Below are positions 10,985-22,025 of a DNA stretch of 64,000 nucleotides, piece after piece (the first letter of the stretch is position 1; each line of letters starts with the position of its first letter). Below the pieces are notes generated by a model that was given only the letters and a program-made list of their open reading frames with translations, was not told the origin of the DNA and did not search any database. The position numbers and the translations under genes were made by a program. Origin of the DNA: Manihot esculenta (lineage: Eukaryota > Streptophyta > Magnoliopsida > Malpighiales > Euphorbiaceae); contig NC_035167.2 of NCBI RefSeq assembly GCF_001659605.2, positions 4,340,001 through 4,404,000 on the forward strand. The letters run 5' to 3'.

Positions 10985-13264
10985 TGTAACGACCCGAAAA
11001 TCGGACCGCTACCGGCGCTAGGATCCAGATCGGCTTAAGGCCGCCGGGACCCGTAGCAAGCCTGACATATAACCTGTAAACCTGTATAATCCCATACATG
11101 ATCCACAACATACATAAAAATTAAAACTTTTCTTTCCATGAACATCAACCAAACTCAACCTGTGCATAACATTAACATAACATTGATCCCTCTGTGGAAT
11201 CTCATCAGTGTCCCCAATGGGTGACAAAACATATGCTGAGTTGTTTACATAAGTGACATAAAATAACCAAGATCATGTATAAAAAGGGATACAACATTCT
11301 ATGGTCAAGCACACACTAACATCCATAAACCTCATTACATAACTATACTGTACTTTTACATTACAATTTGATCATGTCCATTGCTAGCTATTACATAAGC
11401 ATGACTTCTTTACTCTATCCGGACTCCCGCACTATACTATACCTGCAAGCCTGGGGGTAAAGGGAGAGGGGTGAGCTAAAAGCCCAGTGAGTAGAGCTAT
11501 TAAAACACATAAACACTATGCTCTATGAAATGCATCATAACACAGACAATTCACATAAGGGTTGGGAGAACTTGTCACCAATTAGTCCAAGCTAACATAG
11601 TGCCAGGCCGTAGCATGGGGTCCTGGTCTTCCTGTCATACATACATTACTTACCATTATCCCAGGGCCTCCTCTGGGCTCCTGGTCTTCGAGTTCCACAA
11701 TCGTGCCAGGCCGTAGAATGGGGTCCTGGTCTTTCATTTCCGTGCCAGGCCGTAGAATGGGGTCCTGGTCTTCCTGTCATGGACTAATTGGGTCATCCAA
11801 CATTCACCCACATCAACAACAATCGATGCAATGCGGCATATTCGTGAATACTAATGCAATCATCCTATTGCATAATCATGATGCATGAAACATGATAAAA
11901 CATTTAATTTAAAAGATTAAGTTTAGTTCCACTCACCTCTGGCTGACTCTGACAACACCGAAGCAGCTGAACTCACTGCTGGGGTCCTCGGTTCCTCGGG
12001 TCCGAACCTACACAGGTGGACTCAAATGAGGGACCAAACACCTGAACATAACTATAAACTACTCCCCAAAAACCCCCTAAAACATCCTGAAAACATCACA
12101 TAAAAACATGCAAGAAATGGCTGAACAGGGCACTTTCAGCGGCAGGTTCGGCGGCCGAAAGTCCCTCCAGAGCCGAAGGTCAGGCAGGTTCGGCGGCACC
12201 TTCGGCGGCCGAATCTCCCAGACAGAGACGAAACTCATGCATGTTCGGCGGCACTTTCGGCGGCCGAAACTGCCCGACAGAGACGAAAGTCTCCCTTTCG
12301 GGGGCAAGCTTCGGCAGCCGAAAGGCTGCCTTCCCAGCCATGTTCGGCGGCCGAAAGTCCTTCGGCTGCCGAACCTGGTTTCTGCCAAAGGGCAGAAACT
12401 TGGCTCCCAATGCACATTTCGCCTCCAAACTTATCAAACATGCCTCGAACCTATTCTACAACACACAAACACAAGCATACATGCTCCTAGGGGCCTCACA
12501 ACAACATAAACCCCATCTACAACACATCAAGTAACACACATTGCTCATGAACATACATTTATACCCATAAACTCCAAAAACATAACCATAACCTAATCAT
12601 GCATTCTAACCCATAGATCTTGCATAAAACTTATTTAAAACATAAAACAAGCTTAAGATCGGCTCTTACCTCTTGAAGATCGAGAGAGACGACCAAAAAC
12701 TCGGAGTTGGGAGAGATTTGGTTCTTGAACCTCCAAGCTCCAAAACTTTGCTCAAAAGCTTAAATCTTCAAAACCAAGTTAAAACAAGTGAAAATCTTGA
12801 AAGATTTAGAGGAAGAACATCGAAAATGGGTGAGGGACGGCGGAGAGCTCACCTTGGCCGAAAATGGGGAAAAGCTCGCCCGTTTTCGGCTAAGGGACCC
12901 TTTTATAGTGGCTGGCCAGACCACGTTCGGGGGCCGAATGTGCCTCCGCATGCATGCCATGTTCGGCGGCCGAACTTGAGGTTCGGCGGCCGAACCTGGA
13001 CTTCCCTCACTTATGCTTTCGGGGGCCTAAAGCACACCCGCAACGCATGCATGTTCGGCGGCCGAACTTCAGTTTCGGCGGCCGAACCTAAGTTTTCCTC
13101 TAATGCTATTTTCATGCAAAAACTCGTTTTCTTTCATGCTTAAAACATTAAAATCCATGAAAACATTTTATAAAAACATGGTTTTACCCTACTAGAGGCT
13201 TCCGACATCCGAGATTCCACCGGACGGTAGGAATTCCGATACCGGAGTCTAGCCGGGTATTACA
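10985..13264 (-). repeat. Solo LTR C inside element B integrase
   Basis: This is a complete LTR, TGTAACG at 10985 to ATTACA at 13264 in plus reading, 2280 bp. The TSD TCTTC at 10980-10984 and 13265-13269 shows insertion into B's integrase. No internal sequence remains, so it is a solo LTR. The TATA box reads 'cttttatag' in plus orientation (about 12899-12907). Palindrome clusters lie at 12140-12380 and 12955-13090, with subrepeats at about 11597-11782. Confidence 0.92.
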
Positions 13265-13269
13265 TCTTC

Positions 13270-13446
13270 CCAGCAAACAGGTGATCTGCACTTCCTCCCA
13301 TACAAAGCTTCATATGGAGCCATCCCGATGCTAGCATGATGGCTGTTATTGTAGGCAAACTCCACCAAAGGTAGATGCTGCCTCCAAGAACCGCCAAAGT
13401 CCAGCACGCACATTCTAAGCATATCCTCTATTGTCTGGATGGTCCT
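13270..13446 (-). pseudogene. Element B integrase piece downstream of stop
   Basis: This is the integrase region after the TAA at 13447-13449 and up to LTR C. It includes '[13 protein letters not shown]', 'LVEFAYNNS' and '[14 protein letters not shown]' type blocks, matching E at 25495-25672. Confidence 0.8.
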
Positions 13447-16400
13447 TTATGATTGTCCATCCGTCTGTGGATGGAAAGCAGTGCTAAAATCCAACCTGGT
13501 ACCCATAGCATCCTGCAGACTCCGCCAAAAACTGGAGGTGAACTGGGGCCCTCTATCAGATACTATTGAAACAGGAACCCCATGCAGCCTGACGATCTCA
13601 TCAACATACACCTGCACCAACTTGTCCACAGAATAGCGACTCCTGACAGGGATGAAGTGAGCAGATTTGGTGAGTCTGTCCACAATCACCCATATGGAGT
13701 CCAATCTATTGGACGCCGCCGGTAACCCCACTACGAAGTCCATAGCTATATTCTCCCATTTCCACTCTAGAATAGGTAGCGGGTTAAGCATTCCAGCCGG
13801 CTTCTGATGTTCTAGCTTCACCCTCTGACACACTTCGCAGGCTGACACAAACTGTGCCACTTCTCTCTTCATAGCTGGCCACCAATAAACCTTCTTCAGA
13901 TCTTGATACATTTTGGTGGCTCCGGGGTGAACGTTGTATCTTGCATTATGAGCGTCTCTCATAATGTCTCCCTTTAGCCCTATGTCATCTGATACACATA
14001 GTCTGCTCCCATAGCGGAGGATCCCCTTGTTGTCGAATCTGAACTCACTATCCTTGCCTGATTGAACAGTCCTGGCAATCTTCACTAACTCTGGGTCCTC
14101 ATGCTGTTTCTGAGCCACCTGCTCCAGAAACACGGGTGCCACTCTCATCTGGGCAACTAAAGCACCTGTACCAGACAACTCCAACTGTAGACCTTCATCA
14201 ATGAGCTTGTAAAACTCCTTCACCACCGGTCTCCTCTCAGCCGCGATGTGGGATAGACTGCCTAGTGGCTTCCGGCTTAGGGCGTCTGCCACAACATTCG
14301 CCTTACCCGGATGGTACTGAATCTTGCAATCATAGTCACTCAGCAGCTCTACCCATCTTTTCTGTCTCAAGTTCAAATCTCTTTGACTCAGGATGTACTG
14401 CAAGCTCTTATGATCTGTGAAGATCTCACATTTAACCCCATAGAGGTAGTGCCTCCACATCTTGAGTGCAAAGATTACTGCTGCCATCTCCAGGTCATGT
14501 GTGGGGTAATTCAACTCATGCTTCTTCAGCTGTCTAGAAGCATAAGCAATCACCCTTTCATTCTGCATTAGCATACAACCCAGTCCCACACGGGACGCAT
14601 CACAAAACACTGAGAAGTCTTCATTACTAGATGGCAGGGCTAACACTGGTGCTAAAGTCAACCTCTTCTTGAGCTCCTCAAAGCTCTCTTCACACTGGTC
14701 GGTCCACACGAACCTCTGGTTCTTCCTGGTCAATCTGGTCAGAGGAGCTGCAATCTTTGAGAAGTCCTGTACAAACCTCCTATAGTAACCCACCAAACCC
14801 AAGAAACTCCTGATTTCTATCACTGAAGTGGGTCTAGGCCAGTTAGCTACAGCTTCTATCTTCTTGGGGTCCACCTCTATTCCGCTTTCTGACACTACAT
14901 GCCCCAAGAATGAAATGCTCCTCAGCCAGAACTCACACTTAGAGAACTTGGCATACAAGCCATGTTCCTTTAAGGTCTGCAGAACCAACCTCAGATGATG
15001 GGCATGCTCCTCTGCATTTCTGGAATACACTAAGATATCATCTATGAAGACAATAACAAAGTGATCCAGGTATTGGCTAAACACTCTGTTCATGAGATCC
15101 ATGAATGCTACAGGGGCATTGGTTAACCCGAACGGCATAACAAGGAACTCAAAATGCCCATATCTGGTCCTGAAAGCTGTCTTTGGCACATCTTCCTCTC
15201 TTATCCTCAGCTGATGGTACCCATATCTCAGATCTATTTTGGAGAAACAACCCGCTGCTGCTAGCTGGTCGAATAGATCATCGATCCTTGGAAAAGGGTA
15301 CCTGTTCTTGGTAGTGACTTTGTTCAACTGCCTGTAGTCGATACAAAGTCTAAGGGATCCATCCTTCTTTTTCACAAAAAGCACTGGAGCACCCCAAGGT
15401 GAGGTACTCGGTCGGATGAAGCCCTTTTCTACCAGCTCTTGCAACTGTTCTTTTAATTCTTTCAACTCAGCTGGAGCCATCCTATAGGGAGGAATAGAGA
15501 TCAGTCTAGTTCCAGGCATCAATTCGATTTCAAACTCTATCTCCCTAGCAAGTGGTAGTCCTGGAAGCTCCTCTAAAAAAACATCCTGGAAGTCTCTGAC
15601 AACTGGCATTGAGGCTGGCTCCCTGATCTGACTATCTAGCTCTCTCACATGAGCCAAATACCCCTGACATCCCTTCCTAAGCAACATACGAGCCTGAAGA
15701 GCTGATATCAGACCTCTAGGATTACCCCTTTTGTCTCCTCTGAAGACGACCTCTGACCCGTTCTGATCTCTGAACCTGACTACCTTGTCTCTGTAGTCCA
15801 AGGTAGCACCATGGGTAGATAGCCAATCCATCCCTAGAATGACGTCAAAGTCTGTCAAGTCTAGAACCACAAGGTCGGCGGAGAGGCATCTTCCCTCAAC
15901 AAAAACTGGACTGTACTGGCAGACTGACTCTGCCACTGACGGGTCACACTTGGGTCCACTAACCCATAGGGGACACTCTAACCCAGAGACCATCAGACCC
16001 AACCTCTCAACGGCTCTCGGAGCAATAAAAGAATGAGATGCACCCGGGTCCATTAATGCATACACATCAGAACACCCAATGATGAGATTACCTGACACCA
16101 CGGTGTTGGATGTGTTAGCCTCCTGCTGTGTCATGGTGAAGATCCTGGCTGGAGCTGATGGACCTTCACCTCGAGAACCAGAAGAAGAGGCTGCCCCTCT
16201 CCCTCTACCTCTGCCACTACCCTGAGTTGTGGCTGGAGCTGCTAGCTGTGCCACACTACCAGAAGCTGTCTGCTGGGGCTGGCCCATAAAAGGTGCTCTA
16301 AGACACTCCCGAGCCATGTGTCCCTCTTGTCCACATCTGAAGCATGCATTAGTCCTAGCCCGACACACTCCCTTGTGTGGCTTCCCACACCTTAGGCATT

Positions 16401-16500
16401 CTGTACCATCTGAGCCTGAGCTTGAGCCACCGCATAATCCCAGACCGGATTTCAACTTACTCCAGAACTTGTTCTTCTTCGGCTTCTTGGTGGTGTTACT
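13447..16500 (-). pseudogene. Element B gag NC - protease - RT - RNase H - integrase
   Basis: This long open frame in the same phase as the gag piece is separated from it only by the TGA at 16501-16503. Reading N to C: a CX2CX4HX4C knuckle ([14 protein letters not shown]); protease with [10 protein letters not shown]; reverse transcriptase with [18 protein letters not shown] and FIDDIL; RNase H with [10 protein letters not shown]; integrase zinc region ([10 protein letters not shown] ... CEVC); then the first two catalytic Asp blocks (MDFVVG, SDRGPQF). The stop TAA at 13447-13449 falls exactly where E has the third catalytic residue, the Glu of the D,D35E triad. It is inactive because of these two stops and the insertions. 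Confidence 0.9.
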
Positions 16501-17133
16501 TCACTTCTTGCTACCTGAGCTCTGAGAAGAGGGACTTGGCCCTCCTCTGCCTGGGGTCTTAATTCCTGAAGACTGGGTCACTGGCTGCTTCACTGACCCC
16601 TCAATTATAGCACTAGCCTCCATCCTTCGGGCCATATCCACCACAGTGTGGAAACTTTCCCTCTCAACTGACTGAATCAAAGAGGAGTACCTAGAATGCA
16701 GTTTCATAACATATCTCTTGGCTTTCTTCGAATCTGTATCTAGAGCTTGCCCTGAAAAAGGCAATAGCTCCAAGAATTTATCCGTGTACTCCTCTACACT
16801 CATGTGTTCTGTCTGCCTCAGCTGCTCAAACTCAATCATCTTCAGTTCTCTGGAACTGTCTGGAAAAGCCCATCCAGCAAACTCATTTGCAAATTCTTCC
16901 CATGTCATGCCGTCTAGTCTTGGGTCCACATAACACTTGAACCATTCCCGTGCTTTTTTGCACTTTAAAGTGAACCCTGCCATCTGAATGGCCCTGCTGT
17001 CATCTGCCCCTAGCTCATCAGTTATCGTCTTCACTACCCTCAGGTACTCAAAGGGATCATCCCCTGACTTGTATTTGGGAGCATCCAGCTTAAGGTAATA
17101 TGTCATCTTTACCTTGCTCCCACCGACTGAGCT
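16501..17133 (-). pseudogene. Element B gag, C-terminal capsid part
   Basis: This retrotransposon gag (capsid) domain includes [27 protein letters not shown] and MSVEEYTDKFLELLPF, which line up with E at 21950-22190. It ends in a TGA at 16501-16503, where the E frame is uninterrupted. Its N-terminal half lies at 29492-30076, displaced by solo LTR D with element E. Confidence 0.87.
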
Positions 17134-18625
17134 TGTAATACCCGGCTAGACTCCGGTATCGGAATTCCTACCGTCCGGTGGAATCTCGGATGTCGGAGAC
17201 CTCTAGAAGGGTAGAATCATGTTTTATAAAAAATGTTTTCATGTTTTTAATGGTTTTGAGTATGAAATTGAATGAGTTTTTGCATGAAAAGTCCTTGGAG
17301 GAAAACCCAGGTTCGGCCGCCGAAAGTAAAGTTCGGCCGCCGAACATACATGCGTTCTGGAGGCACGTTAGGCCCCCGAAAGCATGAGTGAGGGAAGTCC
17401 AGGTTCGGCCACCGAACCTCATGTTCGGCCGCCGAACATGGCATGCATGCGGAGGCACATTCGGCCCCCGAACGTGGTCTGGCCAGCCACTATAAAAGGG
17501 TCCCTTAGCCGAAAACGGGCGAGCTTTTCCCCATTTTCGGCCAAGGTGAGCTCTCCGCCATCTCTCACCCACTTTTGATGTTCTTCCTCTAAATCTTTCA
17601 AGATTTTCACTTGTTTTCACTTGGTTTGGAAGATTTAAGCTTTTGAAACAAGTTTTGGAGCTTTGGGAACTCAGGAGCTCATTTTCGTGGATCTCCAAGT
17701 TTAGGTCGTCTCCCTCTCGATCTTCAAGAGGTAAGGGCCAATCTTAAGCTCCTTATGTGTTTTAAACAAGTTTTATGCAAGATCTATGGGTAGAAATGCA
17801 TGTTAGGGTATATGTTGAGTTTATGGGTTAATATTGATGTTTTGAACAATGTGGCTTGCTTGAGTATGTTTGAAGTGTTGTAGTTGGGGTATTTGATGTT
17901 TTGAGGCCCCTAGGAACTTGTATGCATGTTTTGGTTGAGATATATGCTTGATTTGAGGTTTTGGGAGGCAAGGGGTTCATGTGAACCAAGTTTCTGCCCT
18001 CCTGGCAGAAACCAGGTTCGGCCGCCGAAGGGAGTTTCGGCCGCCGAACCCCCTTTGTGGAGGCAGCATTCGGCTGCCGAAGTTGCCCCCGAAAAGAGAC
18101 TTTCGTCTCTGTCTGGGACTTTTGGCCGCCGAAGGTGCCGCCGAAAGTGCCTGACTTTCGGATCTGTCCAGGACTTTCGGCCGCCGAAGGTGCCGCCGAA
18201 AGTGCCCTGTTCAGCTATTTCATGCATATCTCTATGTGATATTTTCAGGATGTTTTAGGGGGTTTTTGGGGAATATTTTAGAGTTATGTTCAGGTATGTT
18301 TGGTCCCTCATTCGAGTCCACCTGTGTAGGTTCGGACCCGAGGAACCGAGGACCCCAGCAGTGAGTTCAGCTGCTTCGGTATTGTCAGAGTCAGCCAGAG
18401 GTGAGTAGGACTAAACTTAATCTTTTAAATTAAATGTTTTACCATGTTTCATGCATCATGATTATGCAATAGGATGATTGCATTAGTTTTCACGAATATG
18501 CCGCATTGCATCGATTGTTGTTGATGTGGGTGAATGTAGGATGACCCAATTAGTCCAAGACAGGAAGACCAGGCCCCATGCTACAGGCCTGGCACAGAGT
18601 AAGAAAGACCAGGCCCCAGTCTACA
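17134..18625 (+). repeat. Solo LTR D, 5' portion (interrupted by element E)
   Basis: It begins TGTAATACCC at 17134 and continues at 28708-29486 after element E and its duplicated CTACA. The TSD is GAGCT at 17129-17133 and 29487-29491, inside B's gag. Rejoined length is about 2.27 kb. A TATA box 'actataaaaggg' lies near 17489-17500 and donor-like 'aaggtgagc' near 17544. E entered inside one of the 'agaccaggcccc...' subrepeats. Confidence 0.92.
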
Positions 18626-18981
18626 TGTAATACCCGGCTAGACTCCGGTATCGGAATTCCTACCATCCGGTGGAATTTGGGTGTCGGAAACCTCTAGAAG
18701 GGTAAAAGCATGTTTTTATAAAATGATTTTATGTTTTTAATGTTTTTAAGTATGAAATTAATTGAGTTTTTGTATGAAAAATCCTTGGAGGAAAACCCAG
18801 GTTCGGCCGCCGAAACTCACTTTCGGCCGCCGAACATGCATGGACTTTGGGAGGCACGTTAGGCCCCCGAAAGTCTAAGTGAGGGAAGTGCAGGTTCGGC
18901 CGCCGAACCTCATGTTCGGCCGCCGAACATTGCATGGATGCGGAGGCACATTCGGCCCCCGAACGTGGCCTGGCCAGCCAC

Positions 18982-18989
18982 TATAAAAG
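18982..18989 (+). promoter_or_regulatory. TATA box of element E 5' LTR
   Basis: TATAAAAG in the context 'ccactataaaagggtcc', conserved at the same place in several family LTRs (e.g. near 17491 and 32261-32268 on the minus strand). It should set the start of R. The identical copy in the 3' LTR is at 26700-26707. Confidence 0.75.
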
Positions 18990-20060
18990 GGTCCCCTTGG
19001 TCCGCACGGGCGAGCTTTTTCTCTCCCATTGTCGGCCAAGGTGAGTCTCCACCGTTCCTCCCTCGATCTTGAGTGTTTCCTCTAGATCTTTCATGGTTTT
19101 AACAAGTTTATAACTTTGTTTTGAAGATTTGTGAGCTTTGAGCAAGTTTTGAGTGCTTGGAGGTTCAAAGAGCTTAATCTCTCCATCTCCAAGCTAGGAT
19201 CACTTTCCTCTCGTTTCTTCAAGAGGTAAGGGTCGATCTTGAACCCTTTTTATGTTTTAAACAAGTTTTAAGTAAGATCTACGGGTAGAAATGCATGTTA
19301 GGACATATGTTGAATTTATGGGTTTAAGTTGTGATTTTGAGCAATGTAGCTTGTTTATGTATGTTTGTAGTGTTGTAGATGGGGTATATGCATGTTTGAG
19401 ACCCCTAGGAACTTGTATGTGTGTTTTGGTTGAGAAATATGCATGATTTATGGTTTTGGAGGCAGGAGGTTCATTTGAACCAAGTTTCTGCCGTTTGGCA
19501 GAAACCAGGTTCGGCAGCCGAAGGGAGTTTCGGCCGCCGAACCCCTCTTGTGAAGGCAGCTTTCGGCTGCCGAAGGTGCCCCCGATAAGAGACTTTCGTC
19601 TCTGTCTGGCACTTTCGGCCGCCGAAGGTGCCGCCGAACCTAGCTGAGTTTCGTCTCTGTCCAGGACTTTCGGCCGCCGAAGGTACCGCCGAAGGTGCCC
19701 TGTTCAGCCATTTCATGCATATTTTCTGTGATGTTTTCATGATGTTTTAGGGGGTTTTTGGAGGATATATTAGAGTTATGTTTATATATGTTTGGTCCCT
19801 CATTGGAGTCCACCTGTGTAGGTTCGGACCCGAGGAACCGAGGACCCCAGCAGTGAGTGAGCTGCTTCAGTGTCTGGTCAGAGCTAACCAGAGGTGAGTG
19901 GAAACAAGCTTAATGTTTTAAATCAAGTAACTAAATGTTTTGAGCATGCTTCACGCATCATGATGATATGTAATAGGCTGATTGCATTAGTTCACGAATA
20001 TGTTGCATTGCATTTTCCTTTGTGGTTGTGGGTGAATGCTGTATGATCCAATTAGTCCAC

Positions 20061-20340
20061 GAGACTTTATATATGATATGACAGGAAGACCAGGACCCCA
20101 TGCTACGGCCTGGCATGAGACTTTATATATGATATGACAGGAAGACCAGGACCCCATGCTACGGCCTGGCACGAGGCTTAATACATGATATGACAGGAAG
20201 ACCAGGACCCCATGCTACGGCCTGGCACGAGGCTTAATACATGATATGACAGGAAGACCAGGACCCCATGCTACGGCCTGGCACGAGACTTTATGTATGT
20301 TATGACAGGAAGACCAGGACCCCATGCTACGGCCTGGCAC
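20061..20340 (+). repeat. Five 56-bp tandem subrepeats in element E LTR
   Basis: Successive units start at 20061, 20117, 20173, 20229 and 20285. Each contains 'gacaggaagaccaggacccc' followed by 'atgctacggcctggcac'. Other LTRs of the family carry only two or three looser copies of the core. The second set is at 27779-28058. Confidence 0.92.
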
Positions 20341-20987
20341 GAGACTATGTTGGGACTAATTGGTGACAGGTTCACCCTTGATGTGAATTGTCTGTGATAT
20401 GATGCATTTCATGAAAGCATGAATTTTAATATAATGTTTTTAGTTTCTGCTCACTGGGCTTTTAGCTCACCCCACTCCCCTAACCCCAGGTTTGCAGGTA
20501 CGGGATTGATAGAGAAGAAAAGAAGAGAAAAGTCATATGTATGTAATAGCTAGAGTATGTGGACATGACAAATGATAAGAATGTAATGTAAAGTTTTGAA
20601 CAGTTATGTTTATGTAACTATGTTATTGAGGATAGAGTTGTGCTTGACCATAGTAGATGTTAATCCCTTGATATGTACATGATCTTATTTTATGATGTTT
20701 ATGTGAACCAACTCAACACAGGATATATATATATTGCCCATTGAGGCTTTGATGAAATCCCACAGAGGGATTAATGTTTATGTATATGATGAATACAGTG
20801 CATGCACAGGTTGAGTTTGGTGAATGAAGAAAAAGAAAAGTTTTTAATTCTTATGTATGTTTGTTGATCATGTATGGGATTAAACGGGTAAACAGGATGT
20901 ATGTAGGCTTGCTACGGGTTCCGGCGGCCTTAAGCCGACCTGAATCCTAGCGCCGGTAGCGGTCCGGATTTCCGGGGCGTTACAGAG

Positions 20988-21000
20988 TGGTATCAGAGCC
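20988..21000 (+). other. Primer-binding site of element E (tRNA-Met type)
   Basis: TGGTATCAGAGCC lies 3 nt after the 5' LTR. It is the standard plant retrotransposon PBS complementary to the 3' end of initiator methionine tRNA. The following 21001-21218 is an untranslated leader with no recognisable feature. Confidence 0.93.
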
Positions 21001-21218
21001 CTAGGTTCATATGGTCGGACCTAGAGTGTCGGGCTCATAGAAGTTATAGAAGGTCAAGCACAATAGGCAAAAGTCATGTCCACTAGGATAGGATGTAGAG
21101 TCCTGTCTTGCTATGATGATATGATATGCCATGATAAAATGCATGTGCATAAATGATGTGATATGTATGTGATGAGGGTTCATGTGTGCCCACATGAACC
21201 ATATGATGCTGATGTTCT

Positions 21219-22025
21219 ATGTGTACTGTTTTCAGAAACAGGATGAGAGGAACCCGTCGATCTGCGCGATTGACTGGAATGCCACCTCAGGACGAGGGCA
21301 CTGATGCCCGTCCTTCAACATTGCCTAGGGCAATGTCAAGTAGGTCCAACAGGGACCGAGCAGTGAGAGACCCTAGAAGGTCTTTAGATCTGGGAAGAAG
21401 CAGATCAGTCAGAGGAACAGTGCAGGGAGGTATGTCAGAGGATATGGGGGATCAGATGGATGTTGATCAAAGGAGGGATGGCAGTTTGGGCGTCAGTATG
21501 TCAGAAGAGGGTATGGGAGAATCCCAAGGAGGCACTCAGGCCTCGGGATTTGTTCAGCCACCTCACTACCCGCCCTACACCCAAAATCCCGGGTATTCGA
21601 TGGGAGGTACATCGGATTACCCTAGTTTTAACCCTTACTCCACACAGATGCCATACCCACCATACTACCCACCATATCCACAGTACCCAATGTACCCACC
21701 TCCACCATACTATCCAAATCCAGCAAACCCTACCTCAGGGGATGCTGCACCTCCACCACCACCAGCACCTACAGTCCCAGATATCCAGATACCTCAGCCT
21801 AGCTCATCTGGGGGAAGCAAGGCAAAAATGACAGATTACATGAAGTTGGGTGCTCCCCAGTTTGAGTCAGGTGATGACCCGTTCGTATATTTGGAGAAGG
21901 TCAAGATGATCACAGAGGAGATCGGAGCTGATGATAGTAGAGCCATTCAGATGGCTGGTTTCACCTTGAAATGCAAAAAGGCCCGTGAGTGGTTCAAAAA
22001 ACTATGTGAAGCCGAGGGTGGATAG
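21219..22025 (+). pseudogene. gag: Element E gag, N-terminal frame
   Basis: The N-terminal gag region starts at ATG 21219 or, eight codons later, at ATG 21243; both are conserved in B. An Arg-rich start (MRGTRRSARLTG) is followed by a Pro/Tyr-rich linker (about residues 110-185, many PPYYPPYPQYP-like runs) and the beginning of the capsid domain (KMTDYMKLGAPQFESGDDPF). At the A-run near 21995-22001 one extra A throws the frame, and the ORF ends at 22025. The capsid continues in the next frame. Gag forms the virus-like particle. Confidence 0.9.

Larger units (their letters stand above)
18626..20984 (+). repeat. Element E 5' LTR
   Basis: It runs TGTAATACC...GGCGTTACA. U3 holds paired TTCGGCCGCCGAA palindromes (18800-18935) before a TATA box at 18982-18989. 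Downstream are donor-like sites AAG/GTGAGT (19040/19041) and AAGAG/GTAAGG (19225/19226), a second palindrome cluster (19505-19700), five 56-bp subrepeats (20061-20340) and a pyrimidine-rich acceptor-like run ending in CAG at 20489 and 20497. The 3' end abuts the PBS. Short ORFs inside arise from the palindromes and are not genes. Confidence 0.96.

Noticed and set aside
13439..16562. Plus-strand ORFs of 60-100 codons across element B
   Set aside because: Antisense shadows of the minus-strand gag-pol, which has all the expected protease, RT, RNase H and integrase motifs.
20061..20340. CRISPR-like regular repeats
   Set aside because: The 56-bp units are contiguous tandem repeats without unique spacers, in a plant LTR; the same set recurs in the other LTR.
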